Shown piece after piece: positions 1 to 11,407 of a DNA stretch of 64,000 bases; position 1 is the stretch's first letter, and each line of letters begins with the position of its first letter. The notes beneath the pieces are model-generated. The model saw only the letters and a list, made by a program, of their open reading frames with translations, was not told where the DNA came from and made no database searches. This DNA comes from Spirodela intermedia (taxonomy: Eukaryota; Streptophyta; Magnoliopsida; Alismatales; Araceae). The DNA lies in assembly GCA_902729315.2 (NCBI GenBank), contig LR746266.1, positions 67,001-131,000 on the forward strand, in the 5' to 3' direction. The position numbers were made by a program, and so were the translations under genes.

Positions 1-3000
1 ATACTCGAGAATTCCATCATGCCAGCCGCTGTGACTTGTGCAGACCTGCAGACCTCCAAGTATGACTTGTTCAGCTGCACTATGAAGCAATGTAGAATAG
101 TAGTGAGTTGCGTTCGAAGGGTACATATAGAATTCGTGACTCATGCATGCATAATTTGCGATAAGAGTGAAGCATCTACTGCTAGCCACCAACATAGATA
201 ATGGTCATAGAACCAGCATGAGAATGCTTGGCCCTACCGGTGTTCAAGAATCCAAAACATGCTTATGACCATATGTGCAATTCCCGCTGAAGGCACAAAA
301 TTCTGCATTCTCTTTTACCACTTGGCTGTTCACTAACGTTGATACTACGTCCGGAAACCTAAATTATGCCCGAATTACCAAATATAAAAAAAACCAAAAC
401 TTACATCCCCAACTGTCGAAGTCTTCCTGCTCCTCAAAAGCCTCACTAAAGCACACAATATTATCTGAAGCACAATCAATTTTAGAAATGTAAGTTATGT
501 CAGATAGAATGTAGCACCATCTGGATAAGCGTTTATAAGAAAATCTTGAAACAAGTTCACAAAAACCCAAACTAATGGATGAGAATGACATAGAAGTGAG
601 ATAAATATCGGAAAGAGTGAGCAGAATAATTATTATGTTTAGGTCCGACTGGGCAGTGGAGAATGAAAGAAAGCAGAATAATTATTATATTTTCACCAGA
701 AGATGAATTCCAGAAAGACGTTCTAGAAGCAAAATAAATAAATAAATACATTCATGCCTTCAGTGTTCGCATATTCTGAAGCGAGAAGCAGACATAATAA
801 ACGTCATCTAAATAGACTTCTCCAAGACATTAGGTTCCCAACGTTATATTTTTAATGACAGTTAGAGCGGGAAAGTAAAGAAAATCGTCCACTAAGATAA
901 GTCCCACTCCGATAAAATAGAGAGACAACTACATGAGGCCCGTATGAGAGTTACCCCATTGGACTTTTAGGATTCATCGTTCAAAAAAATGGTAACTATT
1001 CCAACGCTCAACGATGCACATCTATTTTTCTCCAACAGAAATAATTACTCCATGCACAACACTAAATCTCAAAATTAGTAAATAAATAAGCTACGACATT
1101 ATGACATATAACTACCTACAAGAACCGCATGAAGGAGGAACGAAGACACAAATGGAAGGAAGCAAATACCACTATTACTGTGTGAACTAAACATCAGTCA
1201 GGAGGATATCAATGGTCTATTGAGAAAGCAACATCGAGGCATGCGCCGTCTAATGAGAAGACAGAAAGCAAAGGCAGACATTTACAAGTCACGCAGGAGA
1301 CTGTACACAGACAAGTATCCACAACAATTTCATTTAGACGACAACACAGAGGCAACGAGGCATCCTCAATTTTAAAGTATATTTAAAATAAATTGACGAC
1401 GGCTAGAATCATAAGAAAACCACTAGAATTAGAACATCTCTTCTAAAATTACCTTATCCTAAAACACTAAGTTTCAGCATAAAAAATAATACGTAAATTA
1501 CTTATGGAACTACACATTTATCAATATATAGCAATATATTAGGCCTGACAAGCAGCTAAATCCCTCGCATTAAATCCCTTCGAGTCCAGCCAAATGTCTT
1601 GGAAAAATTGCCAGATTAGAGGACATTTGCATGAATGATCGGGCACAAATCCTTGCGTAAAAATAAACGCAAGCACCAGCTGATATTTGCATTTACAAAG
1701 TCTGTACGAGATCGTCTAGGCAGCCTAGGCGCTGTTGGGCATCCGGACAATCCTAACAGCAAGAAGATTGGCAGACAACTGCATTAGGCACGCTTAAGGG
1801 GTGACCTATTGGCCCTAAAAAATGACCACACCAGATTTAGACACACATTTTTTACTGCAAAAGCTACGGCTCTCAAGCAAAACAAAAGAGAAAATGAGCA
1901 AGAAAATGGTCACATGGATCTGGCAAGCAAAATATCGACGTGAGATCAGGCAACGACCCAAATGAAGCGAAATATATTCATCCGTTAGATTAGAATAATT
2001 AGATGAATTACAATGATCTATCTGGAATCATAGAGCTTACCTGTTGATGTTGTGGTAGAGACTGAATAGTATCTACTACTGGTGCTCTGAATGCCTTCGA
2101 TAAAGCGTTATCCATATGATCAAAGCTCACCTAAAATGCAAATTGAAAGGATTGCTAATAGTTATGCAATCATTTTATAACGTAACATTTACCTCCATGT
2201 AAACTGAAATAAATTAACTGATTTACAATTTACTTTGCTCCATGGTCCTCTGTTCACAATTTACTTATCTTGTTCACGCTTACCTAACAGATTTTTTCTG
2301 GCGATTGAAAAAGTTAAACATGACTGACATTACTGAGATAATGCATTAGCATAAAAACATGCACCCGTTCAATGTCTAGGTACAAGGAATTCAAACATAA
2401 GAACCATTAATATTGTGAAGTCTAAGTAGTCATCACTCAGAAACATTAATTAAAGCTTGATTTGAAGATTTTGTATTTTAACATTCCATCTGACAGTACC
2501 TTACATAAAAATAGAATAGTTCTTTCGTGTTGTTCAAATTTTCAGAACGGGTACTCGTACCAACTCTGCTGTACAACTATCAGCAAACTCTTGCACACGG
2601 GCATTACCCATAAAGAAACAGGAGCATGAATAAAGAGTTTGTTAAAAGGAGAATGTCTCTATATAATCTACTTTGACTTAAAAAATGTCAATGAAACGAC
2701 TTACCATTTCTATTTTACTCCCTGTTGTATCACACTTCAACTCTGTTTCAAACTTCTCAATTGCACTTCTGGAATGATAAAGGATTATATGTTATTTGAT
2801 GTCAACCGACATTGAAACAAAGACACAGAAATTGCAAAAGTTTTGGTTTAGAAAGAATAAAGTGGCCTTCATAAGAGCCTCCATAAGCTTTGTTCATGAA
2901 TACGTAGTTGAAGTGTTACAAAGGTATCAAAGCATTTTCATATGTTAGAAAGGTATCAAAGGTATCAAAGAGGCTGTTTTTCTATCAAATCCGGGGAAAA

Positions 3001-6000
3001 AAAACTTTTTTCCATTCTATCTATCCAGTACTCTGGGAAAATAAAAGAACCAGCGGCAGATTGTTGGAGGTACACTGACAAGGTTGAGAAAGACAATAGA
3101 GGCCTTTCTTCAAGTAACGGAGAGATGTCTAAGACGTACATTAATTCATCAGAAGCACATTTCTAGTACCATACATTATCAAGGGGAAGAGAAGAGAACA
3201 TAAAAGCATCATCAAAGAAGATCCACTCTGCTTATCATGTACACCTTTGTGAGAGCATAAAAAGAACACCAAGATAACGGAATCAAGCAAAGTGGGACGC
3301 AAATGGAATAAAACAAATAAAGTATAATAAGATTTTTGAAAAATTAACTAAAACTTGGCAGAAAAATCAACATCATTCTATTGACTTTTTATGAGTCTCT
3401 AGATAGAACTTAAGGCAAATAAAATACATTTGACTATAAAATATAGAATACTTACAGACACACAGAAAGAGCTCTTCTCATGTCTCCTGATGCTGCAGCA
3501 ACTTTCTGAAATATGTTACTTGTGGTCAGAAAATGTATTATTTGTTGATATTTGTACAAGAGAACATGTGTAACATCGGTTGGTCGTGCCTGAACAACAT
3601 GGTACTCGTTTAACCCTATTTTAATAACATGGTACTAGACCAACAATACTCAAATATTTCCGCCAAATCCCCACAAACAAAGAGTATTGTAGAAGAATAC
3701 AACAAGCTACTTTTAGCTGAAAAAGGTGGAACATAACTAAATGTGGATTGACCCATCCTCGACATGTTGCATTTAACCTTCACAGCAATTCACTAATTCT
3801 AAAATAATAGTCCCCTGTACAAAGAAGTTGAGACTGAAAATAACAGACAAGACACAATGGCAACAAACTTTATCGATGCTTCTTTGGAACAGAAACACAG
3901 CTACTGTTCAGTAGATATATTAAACAGATAGTATATAAAAGATGGTAGATAAAGTCTTGACTCACTCTTGCACAGAACTCAAGCGCTAGAGGCTCAAACA
4001 CGTCATACCCAATAGCCTATTGACAAAAAAAAAAAAAAACAGTAATCGTCGAGTTTCGTAATTTGATTAAAAATTAGTAAAATTAAAACCCCCAATTAAA
4101 TAGTCAAGAAAACTACAGCTACATACCATGATCCTGTGCTGAAGAATTTTAAGTATCTGATCTTTGTTGTAAGCACGAAATGTTACAACCATGGGCTTGC
4201 CTAGCACCACAAGACACGAGAACCACCATATACAAGTCAGCTACAGATCTAAATTAATGAAACAGGGTCGAAGAATCAACATATTTATCGTAGACTTGCG
4301 ATCCAGCTTGAGAAGGGAACCATCAAAACTATTAAGTCCTTTCATGAACATTAACGATCTGGATATAAAATGTGAAAACAGTGAGATGGAAGAGTAACTA
4401 ACAATTCAATGATTCGAGCTTAGGGAGAAACCGATCAGCCAGATCTATCGCATTCGCTATTCCTGTAGACGTGAAAAAAACCAAAGATTTCAGTTTATGC
4501 ACCATCTGCTTTACGGTCTACTGGTGAGTGTTTGGATATTTAAATACTTGCGTGATTGGTCTCACTAATGGAGTTTCAGATTTTTATACTCGTTACCTAT
4601 TAGAATGAACCGTGAGAATGGATAAGTTGTGAGCATGAAGAGATCGTGAAGAACAGCACGGTCCTTGGTGATTAAGTAATCCAACTCATCCATAATAACC
4701 AGCCTGACAGAAATTACTTCAAATATTATGCAAGCATACAATTTAATATGAATACAGAGGTATACATTACCTATATGTGAACAGTATATGTATCTTTCTA
4801 AAAAGAATAATAGAATTCTAGCTTTGCGTACACTGCTCTTTCGCAGATTGGTTCTTTCCTCTGTGAAAATGAGTCCCTGAGATGCTGTAGGGGTGAAGAG
4901 GCGCCATTCACCTTTTTTAAATGGCATTTCTCTAGAATCTGCAATAAAATGTAAAAAGTGTTCAATTATCTGATGCAGGATCTCTCAACATTGTTAGAAC
5001 TAAAACATGGGAAACTACCTTGAGGAAAATTTCAGAGGTCGTTGTCAGTGAATTACAGCTTATACTCAGTGTGACTGGAAACTGAAACCCCACCTGAGAA
5101 TAAATCCAAGAGCATCTTGATTTAAAATTCAATGATACGGCAACAAAACGCAAAAAAGTGTCGATCAGGAATGTCAACACGAGGACGATCGGTAGTTCAA
5201 TTTCGTGTCGGCCATCTGAAGGAAATGTTAAGAACTAATTTGCAGTCGGTATCAAAATGCCCGCCACTTCCTGATTAATATGACCATGAGAGCTTACTAT
5301 GTACGAACAGGTCAGGAAAACGTTGATGCACCCGTGAAACAATGCTGTACGGCGAACAAAAAAAAGTGAACAAATTGGGGAGGGGATCCGAACTTTTTCA
5401 TAAACTCGTTTCAGTATGTTTTATCGTCTGTGTTATTTCGTTATCCTTGTTTGTAACATATACTAGAGAAGCCCCCAGATTCAGATGAAGATATCACGAT
5501 TGAACGTTGACAAAACAAAGAAAACAGCTGAAAAATAGTAACTGTATGGGCAAAAAATATATTGTGCGCCTAAAATATTTTTTATTTTAGAATGCATATG
5601 ATTATCGTTATCAATGTTTTTGGCTAGGTGCCTTGAGCTATTTCAAGATATAACCTCTTCTTGTTTCCTTCATACTGCGAATAAGACCCTCACATATCTC
5701 CGTCAGAAATCTCTATATCGGATCGATATCAATGCCATATATTCGATCCGAATTCAGTTAAAACAAGTAGTGCATGTAATTTGACTCTCCTGACGTTCGC
5801 TCCTCCGGAGAAGACGCTTCGTGCAACGAGGGCACGCGTGTAAGGGACAAAATCTAGCCACACTGCCAAAAGTACTACTAGTAAGGAAAAAGATTGCAGG
5901 CGATGAAAAAAGAGAGAATACGGCTTGCCTCCTTCGTCCATGCCCCCAAGAGCTCCTTCACTCTTTCCATTGACAACGTCTTCCCCGTCCCGGGGCATCC

Positions 6001-6709
6001 ACAGACGTACAGGCTCCCACCTGTTTCCTGTTCTATACAGGTCTTACAGAATTCGAAAATCCGCATCTGCTCGGAGTCGCGGCACACGATTGTTGCGGGG
6101 GGCGAGGACACGTGGAAAGCCTCCTTAACCGCGTTCATTTGCCCCGGATCTGCAAGATGTATCATACGCTGAGGAATCGCTCCGAGCTAGAGCAGTTACT
6201 GAAATGAACAGAAAGGCGACAAACACACGAAGCTGACTGGTTATTCCGCCGATGACTCTAAGAGAATTGAACCAACCTCTAGGATTCCATCTGTTCTTCT
6301 GAGATAAGCCGGCGAACAGCCGCTTCATTGGAGATTTAGGGGAACAACAAGTGACGACGGCATTGGTCGTCTTAATGACTCCCTGCCAGAGGCGTTAGAC
6401 TCGTTAGACTGGGAGGAACGGTAATGATTCCGATTAAAACAAAATGGAGGCGAACTAGCAGCAACGAGACTCGTCACGAACATTGGCATCGGTCTCACTA
6501 GCAGCGCGTCGTAAATGAGGCGCCCACTTCTCTGGGGAAACGGGGCTGGCGGGGCTCGCCGGAGCCGGCTCATCGGACCTCCGCCGCTTGCCGCTGGGCA
6601 TGGGCGTGGCATTTAGTCGACGCTTCGTCTCTTCCGAATTGAAGAAGTCTCCCACCGGTTCCGCGACGGCAGCTTTCCTCCCTTGTCTGTTCGCAGGGCT
6701 CTTCGCCAT
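1..6709 (-). CDS. CDC6: CDC6 replication-licensing ATPase (3' end beyond the window)
   Basis: CDC6 is the AAA+ ATPase that works with ORC to load MCM helicase at origins. Exons, all joined in frame: 6709-6478, 6378-6277, 6149-5929, 5093-5019, 4938-4832, 4703-4597, 4462-4403, 4200-4127, 4016-3966, 3505-3456, 2768-2705, 2130-2041, 464-405, 74-<1. They give about 455 codons; roughly 50 C-terminal residues are missing. Walker A GCPGTGKT lies near residue 162, Walker B LVIMDELDYL near 247, sensor 1 LIGIAN near 280, and sensor 2 GDMRRAL near 350, followed by winged-helix sequence (LNKSYLEVCRSAQV). The N-terminus carries an SPKSP pair of CDK-type sites just before KRLFAGL and WNPRDPGQM. The start is the only ATG opening the first exon frame. 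The exon 1/2 junction is the least certain. Intron 3 uses a GC donor (GAG|GCAAGC), the only choice I found that keeps frame. Identity is very secure. Confidence 0.93.
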
Positions 6710-6805
6710 TCCTCCTTGGTGGAGCTCGTCCTGATTGTGTGTAGAGGGACGAGCGGGCGAGACAGATCGGGGCAGGGGAAGGGGGAGGAGGACGGAGCAG
6801 TTCTG

Positions 6806-6844
6806 GGCGGGAAACGGGAAGGCGGGAAGCGGGGATTTTCCCGC
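6806..6844. promoter_or_regulatory. Paired E2F-type sites upstream of CDC6
   Basis: GGCGGGAAA at 6806-6814 and TTTTCCCGC at 6836-6844 match the E2F consensus (TTTSSCGC in either orientation). They lie about 100-135 bp upstream of the CDC6 ATG at 6709, with a weaker GGCGGGAAG between them. CDC6 is a classical E2F target in plants and animals, so S-phase control is a reasonable inference. The match and spacing are seen directly; function is not shown. Confidence 0.6.
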
Positions 6845-7138
6845 TCAGCCGTGAGGAAAACAGGGGATACATTGGTATACGTACGGTACACGTGAGGGCA
6901 AGGCAGTCTTTTCCTTCTGCGTTACCTCCCGGGGGGGGGGGGGTTGCGCTCCAATCATTTGAAGCCCGCCAGCTTTGGAAGCCCGTGGTCTACTCCTGGG
7001 AATTGATCTGTGATCTCAGCTGGACCTCACTCGACGTAAGAGTAGTAGTCTTCTCGCTGCAAGCGCCCCGGCAGAGTCGGCGCGAAGAACGATTGAAACG
7101 GGCGGCCAGGGGGAAGGGAGGGGACGTAGAGGCCTTTT

Positions 7139-7171
7139 GATGGATGGATGGATGCATAGATGGATAGATGG
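7139..7171. repeat. (GATG)n-like microsatellite
   Basis: Imperfect tetranucleotide array of GATG/GATA units read directly from the sequence. Confidence 0.8.
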
Positions 7172-9454
7172 TTAGATTAAAACCGACGGGATCCTTAATT
7201 CTTCCCGAGGCCGACGTCCCACCGTCGAAGGGCAGGCTAGATTCAAGGGGAAAGCGGGCCGCGCAGTACGCAGTCTGCCGTACGCTGCTAGCAGCGAGCC
7301 CAGGCCGAGAGATTGCTCGGGTGGACTGCGTATATCCGTCCGTCTTTGCAGACTGCCGTTGGCCCGAGCATCGCTCGATAGGCAGCCCTAAATAATAGCC
7401 GCCCGGGAGAAACGAGGTGCCCTTTTCCCCCTGCTCCCGAAAAGCCGAGGGCAGCTCATTAATGATTGCCTGTTGGGCGCGTTGCGATCCAGAGAGGGAA
7501 CGCTGGAGATTTGACGGCCCCTCCAAATTCGATCGCCGTGGCCGAGACGAACAATGGCCTTTCCGGATGGCACGCCCTGGAGGAGGCCAGCCCACCCGGT
7601 GGCCGACCGAGGGAGAGGATCCAAGTGGCCCTTGGGAGATCTCCCCGCCTCCTGCGTACAGCGCCCTTGTCGCCCTTTACCGAGTACCCGTGTCGGAGGC
7701 GGGTTCCACCAGAGACGCTGGGGAGATGATGCCCCGGGGAACGAAGGCGAAAGGTACGAAGCACATGGCGCAACAGCGTTTCCGGATCGCTGAGACTGCA
7801 AAAGGACCTCATTCCTGTGGTCGTACGTGGATCGCCGGTGGGGGAGGCGAAAGCGACCGCACCTCCGTGGAGAATGCCGTAGGCTTGTCATTCCCCGTCC
7901 GGAGCAGGCAGTGAACGGGGACTGTTGCGGGTCGAGAAGACGACGTGTATAATGCCGTCCCTCCTGCAGCTAGGGCACGAAGACGATGACAGTTCCGAGG
8001 GGTGGAACGCTTCGGAGGAGGATTTTGCGCCGTCGTCCTGACGGTGGAAACGCAGGGAGGGGCGGCGGACGATATCACTGGATCAGCTGAGAAGCACCCA
8101 CCCTTGAGTTTCCTGGAAAGAATCCCGCCCCAAGTATTCATTCTTCTTCGCTGACGAGCGAGCGAGAGAGAGAGGGAGAGCCCGTCCTCGTCGTCGCCTA
8201 ACAGCGCCAGGTACTGTGACGACGGCCCCTGTGCAGGGACAAACACGCTTGCAAGGCAAACCATCGCCCATGTGTCGGAGCTTCGACGGGACCGACAACG
8301 GCGCCTTTCCAGCCGATCCCAACGGATGGAATCCGTCCTTATGGAGTTCAGGACGGCATGCCCACTCACTCCATGTGTATTTGCTCTTCAAGGGCTGGAA
8401 GAACCCAAAGAAGTGGTCGCTGTTAGGGCTCGCCGCGCGTTTGAGCGATCCCTCCCGTGTAGCCCCCCAACGGGGAAGCGACTAGAGACGAGTTTGGTTT
8501 TTGGGTTGGGATCCCCTCCCTCTCCATTAAGGCCCCCCCGTGGTGAAGATTGAGGATGGGACAGGCCGCCACTGTTTCCCGAGCCCGACGAGAACAAGGA
8601 TGACAGGATTAAGACGGCGTTTGCAGAAACAGTTCCAGGGGGGCCGCCGGAGGACGTCCGGCATCTCCTTCAGTGAGAGAGATAAAGGGAATGAGTGAGG
8701 GGAGGCATCCGCGTCCCTTCATCACCCTGCTCTGGCCCGCCCCTCGTGGTTTTCCAAGAGAGGCTGCTTCCGTGCAGCATGGCATGTGCGCAGCCCGCCG
8801 ATGACTCGCGCCGGTTTAATGGCCCTTGGATTCACGTCTATGGCGTTTCTAAGGATGCGGAGCAGCAAGGATCGAAGAGGCGCTCATCTTGTCTCAATCA
8901 TCCATCCGTACTGGTGAGCCAGCTGCAGGAATCGGCTGTGACTGCCGGAGCGTCGACGGCTGCCGTTTAAGGACGGCGTCATGCGCGCGCGTCGAGGCGG
9001 GGCGCGATCCCAAAGGCACGTGTCAAAATACATGACAGAAAAGCCAAAAAGGTTACCAGACCGGTGTTAGGCGTTTCTCCAAAAACCAACGGTCGCAAGG
9101 CTCCGTCACCTGCCCTGCCGAGAAGCCTCCAGTCGCAGCGGAAGAACCCGGAGCCAAGGGCTCTAATTCAGACACCTGTCATCCTGAACGCGGTGCGAGA
9201 CACGCGGAGGGCAGTTCCACTATGCCTCAACAGCCCACATGGGATCTCGGCCCTGTCAAAATACGTCTCCCGCTCCGCGGGCTTCCCAAAAAGCCGCCGT
9301 CGTCCGTTTGCCAGACAGATTTCAGAATCTCAACGCGGGTGCAAGGGAGAATCCCACGCTTGTTCTTGTGTGCGTTCCTGTTTTCTCGCGCCTGCTGTAA
9401 GAGCGCCAGCAGCTCATGACGGCGCCGTCAACGCTCCTCCGGCCCACACACCCA

Positions 9455-9478
9455 CAGTCAGTCAGTCAGTCAGTCAGC
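9455..9478. repeat. (CAGT)n microsatellite
   Basis: About five and a half consecutive CAGT units within GC-rich intergenic DNA. Confidence 0.8.
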
Positions 9479-11407
9479 CAGACAGTCAGAACTCCGCCTC
9501 ATCTCGCTCCGGTTCTACTCCCTACCGATTGCCAAAACGTCCGCTCGAGCACGCCGTCCAAATGAGTGAATATGCCGGCGCCGATCCGCTCGAGGCCCTC
9601 CTCGTCCCGACTCGATCCCTGTCGACCGCAGGGAGGGGCGTTAGGTCTTCGGCGCTGTGGGCTGGGGGAGGACACCGGGGACCATGTCGAGATGGGGAGC
9701 CAGGAGCACGTGGTGCGTACGTACGGACCTGTTGGCATTGCATGGGCTCGGACCGGCCAACTCCGGCGGAGCAGGGAAGAGTAGTGACTGATAGCAGCAG
9801 CACCCCTGCAAAGACCAGCGCTCCCGCGGAGTGTGCGTGCGTGTGTGTCTGGGGAGGGGGGAGAGAGATGGTGAGAGGGAGAGATGAAGGAAACAGGGGA
9901 GGGGCTTTCAATTATCCAGCGATCCAGCGGAAGAGGTGCTGCGGCTGTCTCCTCGTCATGCGAGGAGCCAGGGCGCAGCAGGTCCAGAGGATGGATGGAT
10001 CCACGGCTCGGCGGGGCCAGCTCCTCGTTCCTCCCCCCCCCCCTCTCTCCTCCGCTTCCGTTGGCCGGAAAGGGGAAGCGCCCGGGTGGTGCATCGGAGC
10101 TGGAGTGATGCCGGCCCGGCGGGACCGACCCCCTCCAGGGCTCGTATGTATAATAAAGAGGCCTTGTACCTTAACAACGCGGTGTGCGCTTAAAGGCTGA
10201 CTGACAGTATCGCTCTCAGGGTCTCGCCCCTCGAGAAATATATCTCCGCAGGGTGCTATAAATGATCGTTTTCAGTCACGTGTTCCTCGTACTACGGGTG
10301 ACTGCCGCCACAAGAAAGGCCGCGCTTCCGGGCACGTGACCGTATCCGATGCACGTCCGCGGCTTCCCCGGAGAGCACCAAATCTTTTTATCGTCTTTTT
10401 TCCTGGAAATAAATAAATAGTCCCCACCCCCACCAACGTAGAGGAGCAGTAATGATTTAAAATAATGACAATTTGGATTCATAGTAACAATGCTAATTCA
10501 AACTGAAAGTGCTTATTCGTAATAATATTTAATATTAATAATGACACTGGTGAAGATGATCACAGAAATACTGTCTGCGACTACGATGAACTCGATGCGC
10601 TGCCGGTGGATGGATAGGCTCGCCCGGGTCGATTTCTCCTGCACCAGAGACGACACAGATGGGAGCGCCTGTATTGCAGAGCGACTGAGTGGGGCCTGCC
10701 CTGAGCCGCCCTGAGTTGTGGTGGCGGCCTCGGGTCGATATTCAGTACCCACCTCTCGACCTACCGCGGCGGCTCTGGAGCCCTCGCCCTCTTGACTCGC
10801 CGCCGCTGATGATGCCAGGGTGGATCCCTCCCCAACTCCCTCCCTCTCCCCCCCCCCCGTCGGGGCCTTCCTCTAATTGAACGAGTGACTGTCCTCTGGT
10901 AGCAGCCGAGGCCGCCGCCTGTCGGAATCTGACCGGGGCGCTCCCGATTCGCACGTGCTTCCCTCCTCGATTCCCACCTCTGCAATTTTCCTACTCCTCG
11001 ATTGGGCTTCTCCCCATCCCCGCCCTCCCTCCCCCGCGCTTCCATTCCACCACTTCCTTCTCCTCGCCGTGACCACGTCACAATTCCGCCTCATAACCCT
11101 CGCCTGTGTCATACCAATCCATATTTTTCCGGTTTAACATCTCCCACTGATCTGCAAGGCCAGGATCACAGCGGCTACAATCCCTTTAGGTCATCCCTCC
11201 CCGTGGGGTTACCGGAGTTTCGACTTTCGAGTGAGGCATCTGCGGGATCTCTGATATTTACGTCCGTATGCTCGGGTTAAATTCTCTTCTTTTTCTCCGG
11301 TCTTCTGGGTTTCGTCCGATTTTGATGGGCACCTAACAAGGAGGCCTTGCGCTTCTCCTCCCCCATGTCCGACTGATCGGTCCCGAGTCCCTCCGCCTTC
11401 TTTCTCG

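Larger units (their letters stand above)
6900..11407. other. GC-rich intergenic region without a supported gene
   Basis: This 4.5-kb stretch separates the divergent CDC6 and COI1 genes. It is GC-rich and so holds many long open frames on both strands. The longest, 9064-10200, opens with GTG rather than ATG, has a low-complexity composition and resembles no family I know. I see a G13 run at 6931, a GATG-type array at 7139-7171 and a CAGT array near 9455. The last few hundred bases before 11408 are CT-rich and could be COI1 promoter and leader. Confidence 0.6.

Noticed and set aside
6990-7595. 201-codon minus-strand frame
   Set aside because: Same reasons: GC-driven, contains a GATG-repeat translation, no recognisable motif.
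9455-9478. CRISPR-like array
   Set aside because: A simple tetranucleotide repeat in a plant genome; no spacers.
9064-10200. 378-codon open frame in GC-rich DNA
   Set aside because: Starts with GTG, not ATG, has low-complexity Ser/Arg/Pro composition, no domain and overlapping open frames on both strands. It is the expected by-product of high GC.
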